In this document: positions 27,762 through 37,539 of the stretch, piece by piece
Layout: the number at the start of each line of letters is the position of its first letter
How positions within the stretch are numbered: position 1 is the first letter of the stretch
Source of the DNA: Sphingomonas sp. Leaf21
Lineage (GTDB): Bacteria; Pseudomonadota; Alphaproteobacteria; Sphingomonadales; Sphingomonadaceae
Direction of reading: 5' to 3'
Assembly: GCF_916858675.1 (NCBI RefSeq)
Contig: NZ_CAKASM010000005.1
Coordinates: forward strand, 1-64,000
Length of the DNA: 64,000 nt
The notes under the pieces: model-generated
Databases searched by the model: none
Seen by the model: only the letters and a program-made list of their open reading frames with translations
Told to the model about the DNA's origin: nothing
Translations under genes and position numbers: made by a program

Positions 27762-29014
27762 CCGATCGGCGCCTCGATTGCCTTGGGCGGGGTCGAGAAC
27801 CAGACCGGCCCGCTATCCGTCATGTGGAAGCAATCCTCGATCCGAATGCCGAACTTGCCCGGCAGATAGATGCCCGGCTCGTTGGAAAAGCACATGCCCG
27901 GTGCCAGCGGCGTGGCCTCTCCCCGGACCAGATTGACCGGCTCATGCCCGTCCATGCCGATGCCGTGGCCGGTCCGGTGCGACAGGCCCGGCAGGCGGTA
28001 GCCGGGGCCATAGCCTTCGCTTTCGTAGAAGCGGCGAACCGCGTCATCGATACTCCCCGCCGGTGCGCCGATCCGCGCCGCGCCGCGCGCCACCTGTTGG
28101 CCACGCGCGACGGTGTCCCACACCTTGCGCTGTTCGGCACTGGCGGAGCCGTGGACCCAGGTGCGTGACACGTCCGACTGATAACCCTGTATCGTGCAGC
28201 CGCAGTCCATCAGGACGACCTGACCGTCCGCGACCCGGTGGACCTGCTTGCTGCCATGCGGATAGGCGGAGGCTTCACCGACCAGCGCCATGCTGAACTC
28301 GGGCGAGCCGCCCAGCTTGCGGGTGGCCGCGCTCATCAGCGCACCGATCTCGGCACCGGTCATGCCCGCCTCGACACGGGGATGGACCCAGCGATAGGCG
28401 GCGATGGTCACATCGGTCGCCACCTGCATCAGCGCGATCTCGGCGGGCGTCTTGATCATCCGGCACCCGCGCACGACCGGATTGGCGGATACCAGCCGGA
28501 TGGCGGGAAGCGCCTTGCGCAACCCGTCGAACGCGAAGAAGCGCGCCGTCTCCTCGATGCCCACGGGACGCCCGGTCAGCTTTCGATCGCGCAGGAACGC
28601 CGCGACCACGGCCAGCGGGTTCTGATCCTCCTGCCACACCCGCACCTCGGCCGGTACGGCCAGCGTCTCGCGGACCGAGGGTTCCTCGAAGAACGGCGTG
28701 ACGATGCACGGCTCGCCCGCGACGGGCAGGATCGCGGCGGTCAAACGCTCGCTCCGCCCCCAGTGGACGCCGGTGAAATAGACCATGCTCGACCCCGGCT
28801 CGATCAGGATCGCACCGATTCCGCTGGCCTTCATCAACGCCTGCGCGCGCGCCAGCCGTCGCGCCCGTTCCTCCGGCCCGATCGGCACCGCCCCACCGGT
28901 GATGTCGTGCAGCCCCGACAGGTCGGGCTCGGCGGCGCGCAACAGCCCTGGCCGGACGAGAAGCGGCAGGGCGGCGGCCGCGATCAGCGCGCGGCGGGAC
29001 AACGGGGTCTGCAT
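27758..29014 (-). CDS. M24 (Xaa-Pro) metallopeptidase, Tat/Sec exported
   Basis: 418 residues from ATG 29014 (GTG 29023 is possible). The N-terminus PLSRRALIAAAALPLLV looks like a twin-arginine signal peptide, implying folded export with metals. A creatinase N-domain precedes the pita-bread domain. The five metal ligands are visible: Asp in VLMDCGC, Asp in DVSRTW, His in HRTGHGIGMDGHE, Glu in NEPGIY and Glu in IEDCF. It probably removes residues before Pro from periplasmic peptides. It heads a two-gene unit with the oxygenase and diverges from the symporter gene. Confidence 0.87.
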   Translation of the reverse strand: MQTPLSRRALIAAAALPLLVRPGLLRAAEPDLSGLHDITGGAVPIGPEERARRLARAQALMKASGIGAILIEPGSSMVYFTGVHWGRSERLTAAILPVAGEPCIVTPFFEEPSVRETLAVPAEVRVWQEDQNPLAVVAAFLRDRKLTGRPVGIEETARFFAFDGLRKALPAIRLVSANPVVRGCRMIKTPAEIALMQVATDVTIAAYRWVHPRVEAGMTGAEIGALMSAATRKLGGSPEFSMALVGEASAYPHGSKQVHRVADGQVVLMDCGCTIQGYQSDVSRTWVHGSASAEQRKVWDTVARGQQVARGAARIGAPAGSIDDAVRRFYESEGYGPGYRLPGLSHRTGHGIGMDGHEPVNLVRGEATPLAPGMCFSNEPGIYLPGKFGIRIEDCFHMTDSGPVWFSTPPKAIEAPIG

Positions 29015-29090
29015 GACGCGCACGATAGAATTCTTGACCTGAGCGCCGCAATGCCCTTGGCTCGCGCGCAGAACTTATATTGGGGTATGC

Positions 29091-30422
29091 ATGGCCAAGC
29101 GGCTGACCTTGTACATCTTCATCGGGCTGGTCCTCGGCCTCGTCGTCGGGCTCGCGATCAACCTGTCGCTCGACGACGGCAGCGCGACGGCGACCGCGCG
29201 GCTGACCACGATCGCGCAATATTTCGCGATCGTCACCGGCCTGTTCCTGCGGCTCATCAAGATGATCATCGCGCCGCTGGTGTTCGCGACGCTGGTGTCC
29301 GGCATCGCGCAGATGGGGGATACGAAGGCGCTGGGCCGGATCGGCTTCCGCTCGCTCGCCTGGTTCCTCTCGGCCAGCCTCGTATCGCTCAGCCTGGGCA
29401 TGTTGCTCGTCAACCTGCTCCAGCCGGGGGTGGGCATCAACCTGCCGCTTCCGGCGGTCACCGCCGATAGCGGCGTGGTGAAGGCCGGGTTCGACCTCCA
29501 GAAATTCGTCACCCACCTCGTGCCTGCGTCGCTGGTCGAGGCGATGGCGACCAACGAGGTGTTGCAGATCGTCGTCGCGTCGATCTTTCTGGGCGTCGCG
29601 ATCACTGCGGTCGGCGAGCGCGCGGCGCCGCTGGTTCGCGCGGTCGACGCGCTGGTCGCGGTGATGTTGCAGGTGACCGACTATGTCATGCGCGTCGCGC
29701 CGATCGCGGTGTTCGCCGCGGTGGCGGGAACGTTGACCGAACAGGGGCCGTCGGTGATCGGCAAGCTCGCCATCTTCATGGGCAGCTTCTATCTCGGGCT
29801 TTTCCTGCTCTGGTGCGTGCTGCTCGGCGTCGCGACGCTGTTCATCGGGGCGCGCGTCCGCCAGTTGATCGCCCATATCCGCGCGCCGCTGATCCTCGCC
29901 TTCTCGACAGCCTCGTCCGAAGCCGCCTATCCGCGTATCCTCGAAGGGCTGGACCGGTTCGGCGTCCCGCCCCGCATCGCCAGCTTCGTGCTGCCGCTGG
30001 GCTATTCGTTCAACCTCGACGGCTCGATGATGTACATGACCTTCGCGTCGCTGTTCATCGCGCAAGCCTATGGCATCGACCTGTCGATCGGGCAGCAGAT
30101 CACGATGCTGCTCGTCCTGATGGTCACGTCGAAGGGGATTGCGGGCGTGCCGCGCGCCTCGCTGGTGGTGATCGCGGCGACCATGCCGATGTTCAACATT
30201 CCCGAGGCCGGACTGCTCCTGATCCTCGCGGTCGACCATTTCCTCGACATGGGCCGCTCCGCGACCAACGTCATCGGCAATGCGGTGGCGAGCGCCGTCA
30301 TCGCCAAGTGGGAAGGCCCGCTCGATCCGCCCGAACCGGTGGACGTCGAATCGCTCCACGCCCCGTCGGGCACCCCTGCCGAACCGGCGCCGGACAGCTT
30401 TCGGCAGATCGGCGGGCATTGA
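29091..30422 (+). CDS. dicarboxylate/amino acid:cation symporter
   Basis: 443 residues with about eight membrane helices and the two re-entrant loops of the DAACS/GltP-DctA family. Signature stretches are FSTASSEAAYPRILE (Ser-rich HP1), LPLGYSFNLDGSMMYMTFA (helix 7) and VTSKGIAGVPRASLVV (HP2). It imports C4-dicarboxylates or glutamate/aspartate with Na+ or H+. The N-terminus MAKRLTLYIFIGLVLGL begins directly with a membrane helix, matching ATG 29091. Confidence 0.92.
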   Translation: MAKRLTLYIFIGLVLGLVVGLAINLSLDDGSATATARLTTIAQYFAIVTGLFLRLIKMIIAPLVFATLVSGIAQMGDTKALGRIGFRSLAWFLSASLVSLSLGMLLVNLLQPGVGINLPLPAVTADSGVVKAGFDLQKFVTHLVPASLVEAMATNEVLQIVVASIFLGVAITAVGERAAPLVRAVDALVAVMLQVTDYVMRVAPIAVFAAVAGTLTEQGPSVIGKLAIFMGSFYLGLFLLWCVLLGVATLFIGARVRQLIAHIRAPLILAFSTASSEAAYPRILEGLDRFGVPPRIASFVLPLGYSFNLDGSMMYMTFASLFIAQAYGIDLSIGQQITMLLVLMVTSKGIAGVPRASLVVIAATMPMFNIPEAGLLLILAVDHFLDMGRSATNVIGNAVASAVIAKWEGPLDPPEPVDVESLHAPSGTPAEPAPDSFRQIGGH

Positions 30423-30438
30423 GACCAGCTTCCCCTCG

Positions 30439-30453
30439 CCCCTCTCCGAGGGG
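30439..30453. terminator. short hairpin between convergent genes
   Basis: CCCCTC-tcc-GAGGGG is a 6-bp perfect stem in the 50-nt gap between the symporter and the glutathione transferase. It lacks a T-run on either strand and may serve as a weak bidirectional terminator or be a decayed copy of the CCCCTC-rich repeat seen near 51-57 kb. Confidence 0.35.
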
Positions 30454-30473
30454 AAAGGGAAAGACAGCCCCTC

Positions 30474-31100
30474 TCACGCATAGGCATAGGGTCCACCCTT
30501 GGCGAGCGCGGCCTGGTAGGCGGGGCGGGCGTGAATCCGTTCCAGCCAGGCGATCGTTGCGGGGCGGTCGGCATCCAGCCCGCCACGCGAGCGCGCCGCC
30601 TCGAGCGGGAAGCTCATGATGATGTCGGCGGCGGTCATCTGGTCACCCGCGAACCAGGGCGAGCGCTGCAATTCGCTTTCCACATAATCGAGATGCCGGT
30701 CGAGCATCGGCTGGAACCGCTTCATCGCCGCCTTGCCCACGACCGGGATACGGCTGAGCACCAGAAGCACGAAGAGCGGCGGCATCAGCGATCCTTCGGC
30801 GTAATGCAGCCAGAAGCGCCAGCGCTGCATCGCCTCGCGGTGCGCGGGCGGACCCAGGCGCCCATCGCCCTTGCCGACCAGATATTCGATGATCGCGCCC
30901 GTCTCCGCGATCACCAGGCCGTCATCCTCGACGACCGGCGACTTGCCCAGCGGATGGACGGCGCGCAGTTCGCGCGGTGCCAGCATCGTCTTGGGATCGC
31001 GCCGGTAATGCTTCACCTCATAGGGCAGGCCCAATTCCTCGAGCATCCACAGGATACGCTGCGACCGACTGTTTTCCAGATGATGGACGATGATCGTCAT
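30474..31100 (-). CDS. glutathione S-transferase
   Basis: 208 residues from ATG 31100. The N-terminal thioredoxin-like domain begins MTIIVHHLENSRSQRILWML with Ser near residue 11 as probable catalytic residue; GKSPVVEDDGLVIAETGAI is the cis-Pro and glutathione gamma-glutamyl site. The C-terminal helical domain (WFAGDQMTAADIIMSFPLE) carries the N-capping box. It is a cytosolic GST, substrate unknown. Confidence 0.9.
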   Translation of the reverse strand: MTIIVHHLENSRSQRILWMLEELGLPYEVKHYRRDPKTMLAPRELRAVHPLGKSPVVEDDGLVIAETGAIIEYLVGKGDGRLGPPAHREAMQRWRFWLHYAEGSLMPPLFVLLVLSRIPVVGKAAMKRFQPMLDRHLDYVESELQRSPWFAGDQMTAADIIMSFPLEAARSRGGLDADRPATIAWLERIHARPAYQAALAKGGPYAYA

Positions 31101-31197
31101 GCCTGTTCCCCTTGATGCGCGCGCGATAACGCACGGGGCGAAGCGGCGGGCGCATTCGATCCGCACGCAACCGACACGCCGGCTACCCGCCGCCTAG

Positions 31198-32055
31198 CTA
31201 GGTTCGATCGGCACCCGCATGGGCGCGCCAGATCCAGGCGGAAGCGGGCAATGCGATCCGATCCTCGATCCGGTAATCACCCAGCGCCTGTTCGAGCGCG
31301 GTCGTGATCCTGGCCCGCTCCTCGGGAGGCGCATCGCCGATCGCCCGCGCCGCCGGGCCGATGCGCGACAGGAATTCGACCGCATCCGCCAGCGGTGCGT
31401 CGCCCTGCCCGATCACATAGTCGAACGAGATGCGGGCGGCAGCACCCGGTGTCCAGCCAGCCTGTTCCAACCAGTCGGCGACGGCATGGCTGTCGGCGAA
31501 GGCGAACGGCCCCGGTTGATAGGCATCGGAAGAGACCGGCATCTGCCCGGTGATCGCATCGGCCAGTGTCGCGAAGCCATTGTGACCACGCGCGTCGAAA
31601 CAGGAAAAGATCAACGTCGCGCTGTCGCTCGCGGCGCGGCGCAAGGCGGCGAAGGCGGCCACGGGGTCGGAAAAGAACATCACGCCATGTCGCGACAGGA
31701 ACAGGTCGAACGGCGCTTCGCGCGCCGCCAGAGCGAGCGCATCGTCGCATCGGAAGGACAGGCTGCCTTCGCCCGCCACCGCCTCTCGATCGGCCGCGCG
31801 CCGCCGGGCGACCCCGACCAGCCCGGCGGACAGGTCGACACCGATAATGTCCAGATCGGGCCGCGCGCCGTGGAGCGCCAGGCCGGTCGCGCCCGCGCCG
31901 CAGCCGATGTCGAGCGCCTTGCCGCGATGGGGGGCGACGGCAGCGATCGCGGCGTTCAGGTGCGGCGCCAGATCGGCGAAGCTGCGGTCGGTCCGCTGCC
32001 ACTCCGCCGCCCAGACGTCACCGACCCGCCCGCTCCAATCCTGTCCGCTGGTCAT
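31198..32055 (-). CDS. class I SAM-dependent methyltransferase
   Basis: 285 residues from ATG 32055; the longer reading to 32136 crosses the recA terminator. Motif I is ALDIGCGAGATGLAL, motif II GVDLSAGL, post-motif SFRCDDALALA and LFLSRHGVMFF, the order of a Rossmann-type methyltransferase of the Methyltransf_25/11 type. The C-terminal half adds a helical lid. The substrate cannot be told. It lies downstream of recA on the same strand but is separated by a strong terminator. Confidence 0.82.
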   Translation of the reverse strand: MTSGQDWSGRVGDVWAAEWQRTDRSFADLAPHLNAAIAAVAPHRGKALDIGCGAGATGLALHGARPDLDIIGVDLSAGLVGVARRRAADREAVAGEGSLSFRCDDALALAAREAPFDLFLSRHGVMFFSDPVAAFAALRRAASDSATLIFSCFDARGHNGFATLADAITGQMPVSSDAYQPGPFAFADSHAVADWLEQAGWTPGAAARISFDYVIGQGDAPLADAVEFLSRIGPAARAIGDAPPEERARITTALEQALGDYRIEDRIALPASAWIWRAHAGADRT

Positions 32056-32082
32056 CGCGTCCCCTTCGCGCCGACAGCGAAA

Positions 32083-32106
32083 CGGCCCGCCATCGCTGGC
32101 GGGCCG
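32083..32106 (-). terminator. recA terminator
   Basis: CGGCCCGCCA-tcgc-TGGCGGGCCG, a perfect 10-bp stem with a 4-nt loop, 10 nt past the recA stop and followed on the minus strand by TTTCG. It is a strong hairpin with a short U-tail. Confidence 0.8.
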
Positions 32107-32116
32107 TTCCCCTGGT

Positions 32117-33190
32117 TCAGATATCGTCCTCGGCATCGGGGCCGGTCATCATCTCTTCGGCGACCTTCTCCGTCCGCTGGCGGATGGCGCGTTCCAGACG
32201 ATCGGCCATGTCGGGATTGTCACGCAGATAGGTCTTGGCATTCTCACGCCCCTGCCCGATCCGCACCGAGTCGTAGGAGAACCAGCTCCCCGACTTCTCG
32301 ACCAGCCCGGCCTTCACACCCAGGTCGAGGATCTCACCGATCTTGGAGATACCCTCGCCATACATGATGTCGAACTCGACCTGCTTGAACGGCGGCGCGA
32401 CCTTGTTCTTCACCACCTTCACGCGGGTGGCGTTGCCGGTCACTTCCTCACGATCCTTGATCGCGCCGGTGCGACGGATGTCGAGCCGGACCGAGGCGTA
32501 GAATTTCAGCGCGTTGCCGCCCGTCGTCGTCTCCGGGTTGCCGTACATCACGCCGATCTTCATGCGCAGCTGGTTGATGAAGATCACCATGCAGCGCGAA
32601 CGGCTGATCGAACCGGTCAGCTTGCGCAGGCTTTGCGACATCAGGCGCGCCTGGAGGCCGACATGGCTGTCGCCCATCTCACCCTCGATCTCGGCGCGCG
32701 GCACGAGCGCGGCGACCGAGTCGACCACCAGCACGTCGATCGCGTTGGAGCGAACCAGCGTGTCGGTGATCTCCAGCGCCTGCTCGCCGGTATCCGGCTG
32801 CGACACGATCAGTTCGTCGATGTTGACGCCCAGCTTCTTGGCATAGACGGGGTCGAGCGCGTGCTCGGCATCGACGAAGGCGGCGGTGCCGCCCATCTTC
32901 TGCGCTTCGGCGATGACATGCAGCGCCAGCGTCGTCTTGCCCGAGGATTCAGGGCCATAGACCTCGATCACGCGGCCGCGCGGCAAGCCGCCGACGCCGA
33001 GCGCGATGTCGAGTCCCAGCGAACCGGTCGAGATCGCCTCGACCTGCATCGCTTCCTTTTGCCCCAGCTTCATCGCCGAGCCCTTGCCGAATGCCCGGTC
33101 GATCTGAGCGAGCGCGGCGTCGAGCGCCTTTTGCCGGTCTGCGTTTGCGGTTGCCATGCCTGTTTCGATCACTTTCAGATTGGCGGCCAT
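32117..33190 (-). CDS. recA: recombinase RecA
   Basis: 357 residues, full length. The Walker A is [14 protein letters not shown], Walker [12 protein letters not shown], and L2 region [20 protein letters not shown]. The C-terminal acidic tail GPDAEDDI is typical. It forms filaments on single-stranded DNA, promotes strand exchange and triggers LexA self-cleavage. The N-terminus MAANLKVIE agrees with sphingomonad RecA. A perfect SOS box lies 74 bp upstream, so it is DNA-damage-inducible. Confidence 0.98.
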   Translation of the reverse strand: MAANLKVIETGMATANADRQKALDAALAQIDRAFGKGSAMKLGQKEAMQVEAISTGSLGLDIALGVGGLPRGRVIEVYGPESSGKTTLALHVIAEAQKMGGTAAFVDAEHALDPVYAKKLGVNIDELIVSQPDTGEQALEITDTLVRSNAIDVLVVDSVAALVPRAEIEGEMGDSHVGLQARLMSQSLRKLTGSISRSRCMVIFINQLRMKIGVMYGNPETTTGGNALKFYASVRLDIRRTGAIKDREEVTGNATRVKVVKNKVAPPFKQVEFDIMYGEGISKIGEILDLGVKAGLVEKSGSWFSYDSVRIGQGRENAKTYLRDNPDMADRLERAIRQRTEKVAEEMMTGPDAEDDI

Positions 33191-33263
33191 CAGATGCTTC
33201 CCTCGCTAGACCATGCGCGTGGTCCATTCAACGCATCTGCTATGTATGTGTTTTGTTCCGTGA

Positions 33264-33278
33264 GAACAAGAAGGGAAC
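33264..33278 (-). promoter_or_regulatory. LexA (SOS) box of recA
   Basis: On the minus strand the site reads GTTC-CCTTCTT-GTTC, exactly the alphaproteobacterial LexA operator GTTC-N7-GTTC. It lies 74 bp upstream of the recA start and ends 6 nt from the ispE stop. A partial palindrome GTTC-N5-GAAC overlaps its promoter-proximal side (33255-33267). Confidence 0.85.
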
Positions 33279-33283
33279 GAAGG

Positions 33284-34120
33284 TCAGCGTAAAAAAGTCG
33301 GCAACACCCACCAGCCCCGTTCGCTCGCCATCCTCGCCGCGGCGTCGCGCGCGTCGCCATGGTCGAACACCGCGAAGCAGGTCGCACCCGACCCGGACAT
33401 CCGGGAAAGCGCGACGTCCGGCGCCGCGGCGAGCAGCGCCAGGACCGCGTCGATCTGCGGCGCCAGGCTTCGCGCCGCCGGCTCGAGGTCGTTGCGCCCC
33501 GCCGCCGCGACCATGAGCGCCTCGCCCTTGCCAAGTGGTCCGCGATCGACGCCGTCCCAGCGCCCGAACACCGCCGCCGTCGATACGCCGATATGCGGGT
33601 TGACCAACAACACCGGACGATCGCCGAGCGGCGGCAGCGGCTCGAGCGCATCGCCCTTGCCCTCTCCGCGCGCCGTCCGCCCGAGCAGGCAAGCCGGGAC
33701 GTCCGACCCCAGCGTGGCGGCGAGCGCGAACAGCTCCGGATGATCGAGCGCCACATCATGCATCCGTGCCAGCGCACGCAGCGTCGCCGCCGCATCCGCC
33801 GAGCCCCCGCCGATCCCCGACGCGACGGGCAGATGCTTGTCGAGGGTGATGGCGTGGCCGCCCGTCACGCCGAAACGCTCGCCGAAGCGCCGTGCCGCGC
33901 GGGTCACCAGATTGTCCTCCTGCGCCTCGTTCGCCAGCACCGATGCGAACGGGCCGGTCAGGGTCAGGGTCGTCGTCTCCGCCCGCTCGACCGTCACCGT
34001 GTCGCCGTCGCGGCAAAAGGCGAACAGCGTCTCCAGCTCATGATAGCCATCCACGCGGCGGCGGCGGACATGAAGGGCCAGGTTGATCTTGGCGTGCGCG
34101 GTCTCGACGATGCGTGTCAT
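33284..34120 (-). CDS. ispE: 4-diphosphocytidyl-2-C-methyl-D-erythritol kinase
   Basis: 278 residues from ATG 34120. GHMP kinase with AHAKINLALHV at the N-terminus (catalytic Lys), the ATP loop PVASGIGGGSADAAATL, and the C-terminal MSGSGATCFAVF. It phosphorylates CDP-methylerythritol in the non-mevalonate isoprenoid pathway. It lies 41 nt after the TPR gene in a three-gene leftward unit with ETF-ubiquinone oxidoreductase. Upstream readings to 34267 overlap that TPR gene and are rejected. Confidence 0.93.
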   Translation of the reverse strand: MTRIVETAHAKINLALHVRRRRVDGYHELETLFAFCRDGDTVTVERAETTTLTLTGPFASVLANEAQEDNLVTRAARRFGERFGVTGGHAITLDKHLPVASGIGGGSADAAATLRALARMHDVALDHPELFALAATLGSDVPACLLGRTARGEGKGDALEPLPPLGDRPVLLVNPHIGVSTAAVFGRWDGVDRGPLGKGEALMVAAAGRNDLEPAARSLAPQIDAVLALLAAAPDVALSRMSGSGATCFAVFDHGDARDAAARMASERGWWVLPTFLR

Positions 34121-34161
34121 GTGTCGTCCATGCGTCGCCCGGCCCCGCGCGGCAAGGCGGT

Positions 34162-35787
34162 TCAGCGCGCCAGCTTGACCGCCAGCGCAGCCTGTTCCGC
34201 CTCGTCGGCGGTCAGCGCCGCCGCGCGCCACGCATAGCGCGCCTCGAAACGCCGACCGAGCGTCCAATAGATATCGCCGAGATGGTCGGCGATCTCGCTG
34301 TTCGCGGGCTCGGCGATCGCCGCCTGTTCGACCAGCGGCAAAGCCCTTTTGATCTGGCCCGCCTTGAAATATCCCCAGCCGAGCGAATCCGTGATCGAGG
34401 CATCGTCGGGCGCCAGCTTGCTCGCGCGTTCGAGCAGCGCCAGCGAGCCGGGGACATCCTGCCCCCGCTCGATCCGCGAATAGCCGAGATAGTTGAGCGC
34501 GAGCGGCTCGTCCGGCCCGAGCGCGACCGCGCGGGCGAGCGCCGCGTCCGCCTCGTCCCGGCGCCCCGCCTGATCCAGCGCGCCGCCATATTGCAGCCAG
34601 GCGGCCCAGGGCAGCGGCGGATCGGCGCGCGTCACCCGCTCGTACCAGGGCGCCGCATCGGCGGGGCGCTTGGCGGCGATCAGCTGATCGGCATAGACCT
34701 GCCAGTCTTCGAGGCCCGCCGTCTTCGCGGTCGCCAAACCGTTCGCCAGCATCAGCGCCTCGCCCGATCGCCCCGCCTCTGCGAGCAGGCCGATGCGGAC
34801 GACCGCAGCGCGATGGGCGAAGGCACGCTGCGGGTCCACCCCGGCCAGCGCGGCGATGGCGGCGTCCCAGGCCTCGTCCTTGACCAGCGCCTCGGCCATC
34901 AGCAACCGCGCGCGATCGTTGCCGGGATCGGCGATCAGCGCGGTACGGGCGAGCGCGATCACCAGCGGGCGCGGACCTTCCCCGACCAGTTCGGCGCCGA
35001 CGCGGGCCAGCAATCGCGACACGCCGAAGCCCAGATCGGGCTTGCGGCCGAGCCGCTTGCGATCAGAGGCGACGAGCGGGTCGCTCAACAGTCCGCGCGC
35101 ATTGGCCTCGTCACCCTGCCCGGCCATCAGCTCGGCCGCCGCGATCCGCGTATCGGCGGGCGCGCGCATCGTCTCCAGCAACACACGTGCCGATTGATCG
35201 GCCATCTTGCGCGAGGCGATGGCCAGCAGAATGCCATTCTCGTCCGCCAGGCGGCGCGCGACCGGTTCCTTGCCCGCGCTGTCCAGGCCCGGCTCGACCG
35301 GCTGCCTGCGATCCCATGCACCCCAGGCGCGAAGCACCGGCGACAGGATGCGCAGCGCGTCGCCGTCGATCCGCAGCAGCGCCGCGTCATAGGCCGCACG
35401 GTCGTTCTTGCGCGCCGCCATCGCCAGGTCGAGCAGTGCGACGTCGATCGGCGCGACCTTTTCGGCCTCCATCACGCGGGCGGCGCGGAGGGCCAGCGCG
35501 GTGTCGCCGCTGATCATCGCCTCGCGATAGGCGCGTACCGCGACCGCGGGGTCGTCTGGCCAGCCGGTCAAGGCCACCGCATAGTCCCCCGCCGCCGTCG
35601 CCGAGCGTCCCTCCGCCGCCGCGACCCGCGCGGAAAGATAGGCGGCGAGCGGCTGAGGACCGGGCCTTTCCGCCGCGACCGCCGGGGCTCCGGTCAGGCC
35701 AAAGATCGGGGCGGCGATCAGGGCGAGAGCCGAGCCCCCGATCCACGACGGACGCTTACATATTGGGATAATTGGGTCCTCCGCCAC
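34162..35787 (-). CDS. tetratricopeptide repeat protein
   Basis: 541 residues. An N-terminal hydrophobic segment (about residues 18-38, SALALIAAPIFGLTGAPAVA) suggests export. The remainder is Ala-rich helical hairpins of TPR type; the clearest lie near the C-terminus (EPLALNYLGYSRIERGQ, ASITDSLGWGYFKAGQIKRA, NSEIADHLGDIYWTLG). The start ATG 35787 overlaps the ETF-QO stop by 32 nt; no closer start codon exists before the signal segment. It probably acts as a periplasmic or outer-membrane scaffold, partner unknown. Confidence 0.82.
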   Translation of the reverse strand: MAEDPIIPICKRPSWIGGSALALIAAPIFGLTGAPAVAAERPGPQPLAAYLSARVAAAEGRSATAAGDYAVALTGWPDDPAVAVRAYREAMISGDTALALRAARVMEAEKVAPIDVALLDLAMAARKNDRAAYDAALLRIDGDALRILSPVLRAWGAWDRRQPVEPGLDSAGKEPVARRLADENGILLAIASRKMADQSARVLLETMRAPADTRIAAAELMAGQGDEANARGLLSDPLVASDRKRLGRKPDLGFGVSRLLARVGAELVGEGPRPLVIALARTALIADPGNDRARLLMAEALVKDEAWDAAIAALAGVDPQRAFAHRAAVVRIGLLAEAGRSGEALMLANGLATAKTAGLEDWQVYADQLIAAKRPADAAPWYERVTRADPPLPWAAWLQYGGALDQAGRRDEADAALARAVALGPDEPLALNYLGYSRIERGQDVPGSLALLERASKLAPDDASITDSLGWGYFKAGQIKRALPLVEQAAIAEPANSEIADHLGDIYWTLGRRFEARYAWRAAALTADEAEQAALAVKLAR

Positions 35788-37411
35788 CTTCCGGCACGAC
35801 CCAGTTGATGTTCTGGGTCGGGTCCTTGATGTCGCACGTCTTGCAGTGGACGCAATTTTGGGCGTTGATCACGAACCTGGGATCGCCCTCTTCCACGCCC
35901 ACCACCTCATAAACGCCCGCCGGGCAGTAGCGTTGCGCGGGTTCGTCGAACAAGGGCAGGTTGTGCGCAATCGGCACCGACGCGTCCTTGAGCGTCAGGT
36001 GGACCGGCTGATCCTCCTCATGGTTGGTGTTCGACAGGAAGACCGAGGACAGGCGGTCGAAGGTCAGCACGCCGTCGGGCTTGGGATAATCGGGCTTCTT
36101 CACCTGATCCTTGCGCCACAGGCTTTCGTGATCGGGCTTGTGCTTCATGGTGAAGGGCATCTTCAGCCCGAAATGCTCGGCCCACATGGTCACCCCCGCC
36201 AGGCCCGATCCCAGCGTATCACCATATTTCTTGACCAAAGGCACGACGTTGCGGACCGTCGACAGCTCCTTGTGCAGCCAGGAGGCGCGGAACGCCTCCG
36301 GATAGTCGGTCAGCTCGTCGCCCTCGCGCCCCGCCTGGACCGCCGCATAGGCCGCCTCCGCCGCCAGCATCGCCGACTTCATTGCGCCGTGCGTGCCCTT
36401 GATGCGCGGCACATTCAGGAACCCCGCCGAACAGCCGACCAGCACGCCGCCGGGGAAGGTCAGCTTGGGGATCGCCTGTAGCCCGCCGTCATTGATCGCC
36501 CGCGCGCCGTAGGAAACACGCTTGCCGCCCTTGAGCAGCTCCGCGATGACCGGGTGGGTCTTCCACTTCTGCATCTCCTGGAAGGGGGAGATGTACGGGT
36601 TGGTGTAGTTCAGCCACGTCACGAAGCCGAGCGCGACCTGTCCGCCCGCCTGATGGTAGATGAACCCGCCGCCATTGGCGTCATGGCCGAGCGGCCAGCC
36701 CTGGGTATGGATCACCCGGCCCGGCACATGCTTGGCGGGGTCGATGTCCCACAATTCCTTGACGCCCAGACCATAGACCTGCGGATCGCTGTCGCGCGCG
36801 AGATCGAACTGGCGGATGATCTCCTTCGACAGGTGGCCGCGCACCCCCTCGGCGAAGAAGGTGTATTTGGCGTGGAGCTCCAGGCCCGGCTGATAATCGG
36901 GCTTGTGCGTGCCATCGCGCGCGACGCCCATGTCGCCGGTCGCGACGCCCTTCACCCGGCCATCCTCGTGGAACAGTATCTCGGCCGCCGCGAAACCGGG
37001 GAAGATCTCGACGCCAAGCTCCTCCGCCTTGCCCGCCAGCCAGCGGCACAGATTGCCCAGGCTGCCGGTATAGGTGCCCTTGTTGTGCATGAAGGGCGGG
37101 GTCAGCGCGTGGGGCAGGTTACGATGCTTGCCCGCGCTCAGGATCCAGTGGAGATTCTCGGTCACCGGCACCTCGGCCAGCGGACAGCCATCCTCGCGCC
37201 AGTCGGGTAGCAACTCGTCGAGCGCGATCGGATCGATCACCGCGCCCGACAGGATATGCGCGCCGACCTCCGACCCCTTTTCCAGCACGCAGACCGCCAG
37301 CTCGCCGCCATGTTCGGCCGCAAGCTGTTTCAGGCGGATCGCCGCCGACAGGCCCGCCGGACCCGCGCCGACGATCACCACGTCATAAGGCATCGATTCG
37401 CGTTCGCTCAT
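35756..37411 (-). CDS. electron transfer flavoprotein-ubiquinone oxidoreductase
   Basis: 551 residues from ATG 37411, the usual length. FAD site VVIVGAGPAGLSAAI near residue 12; the C-terminus holds the [4Fe-4S] ligands (Cys in RYCPAG and CVHCKTCDIKDP) and ends with GGGGPNYPNM. It passes electrons from reduced ETF, fed by fatty-acid and amino-acid dehydrogenases, to ubiquinone at the inner membrane. Translated frames continuing to 38086 are shadows of the divergent UDG-like gene. Confidence 0.95.
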   Translation of the reverse strand: MSERESMPYDVVIVGAGPAGLSAAIRLKQLAAEHGGELAVCVLEKGSEVGAHILSGAVIDPIALDELLPDWREDGCPLAEVPVTENLHWILSAGKHRNLPHALTPPFMHNKGTYTGSLGNLCRWLAGKAEELGVEIFPGFAAAEILFHEDGRVKGVATGDMGVARDGTHKPDYQPGLELHAKYTFFAEGVRGHLSKEIIRQFDLARDSDPQVYGLGVKELWDIDPAKHVPGRVIHTQGWPLGHDANGGGFIYHQAGGQVALGFVTWLNYTNPYISPFQEMQKWKTHPVIAELLKGGKRVSYGARAINDGGLQAIPKLTFPGGVLVGCSAGFLNVPRIKGTHGAMKSAMLAAEAAYAAVQAGREGDELTDYPEAFRASWLHKELSTVRNVVPLVKKYGDTLGSGLAGVTMWAEHFGLKMPFTMKHKPDHESLWRKDQVKKPDYPKPDGVLTFDRLSSVFLSNTNHEEDQPVHLTLKDASVPIAHNLPLFDEPAQRYCPAGVYEVVGVEEGDPRFVINAQNCVHCKTCDIKDPTQNINWVVPEGGGGPNYPNM

Positions 37412-37539
37412 GGCATCCTCGCTTTGTGACCGCGCCGCTGCCGTAGCGTCCCGTTTCGCGGGCTCGTCCGGGCGCGGACGGGAAACATCTTGTCCTGACA
37501 GCCGATCCGACAGATTGACGCGCACGTCAACCTTGCAGC

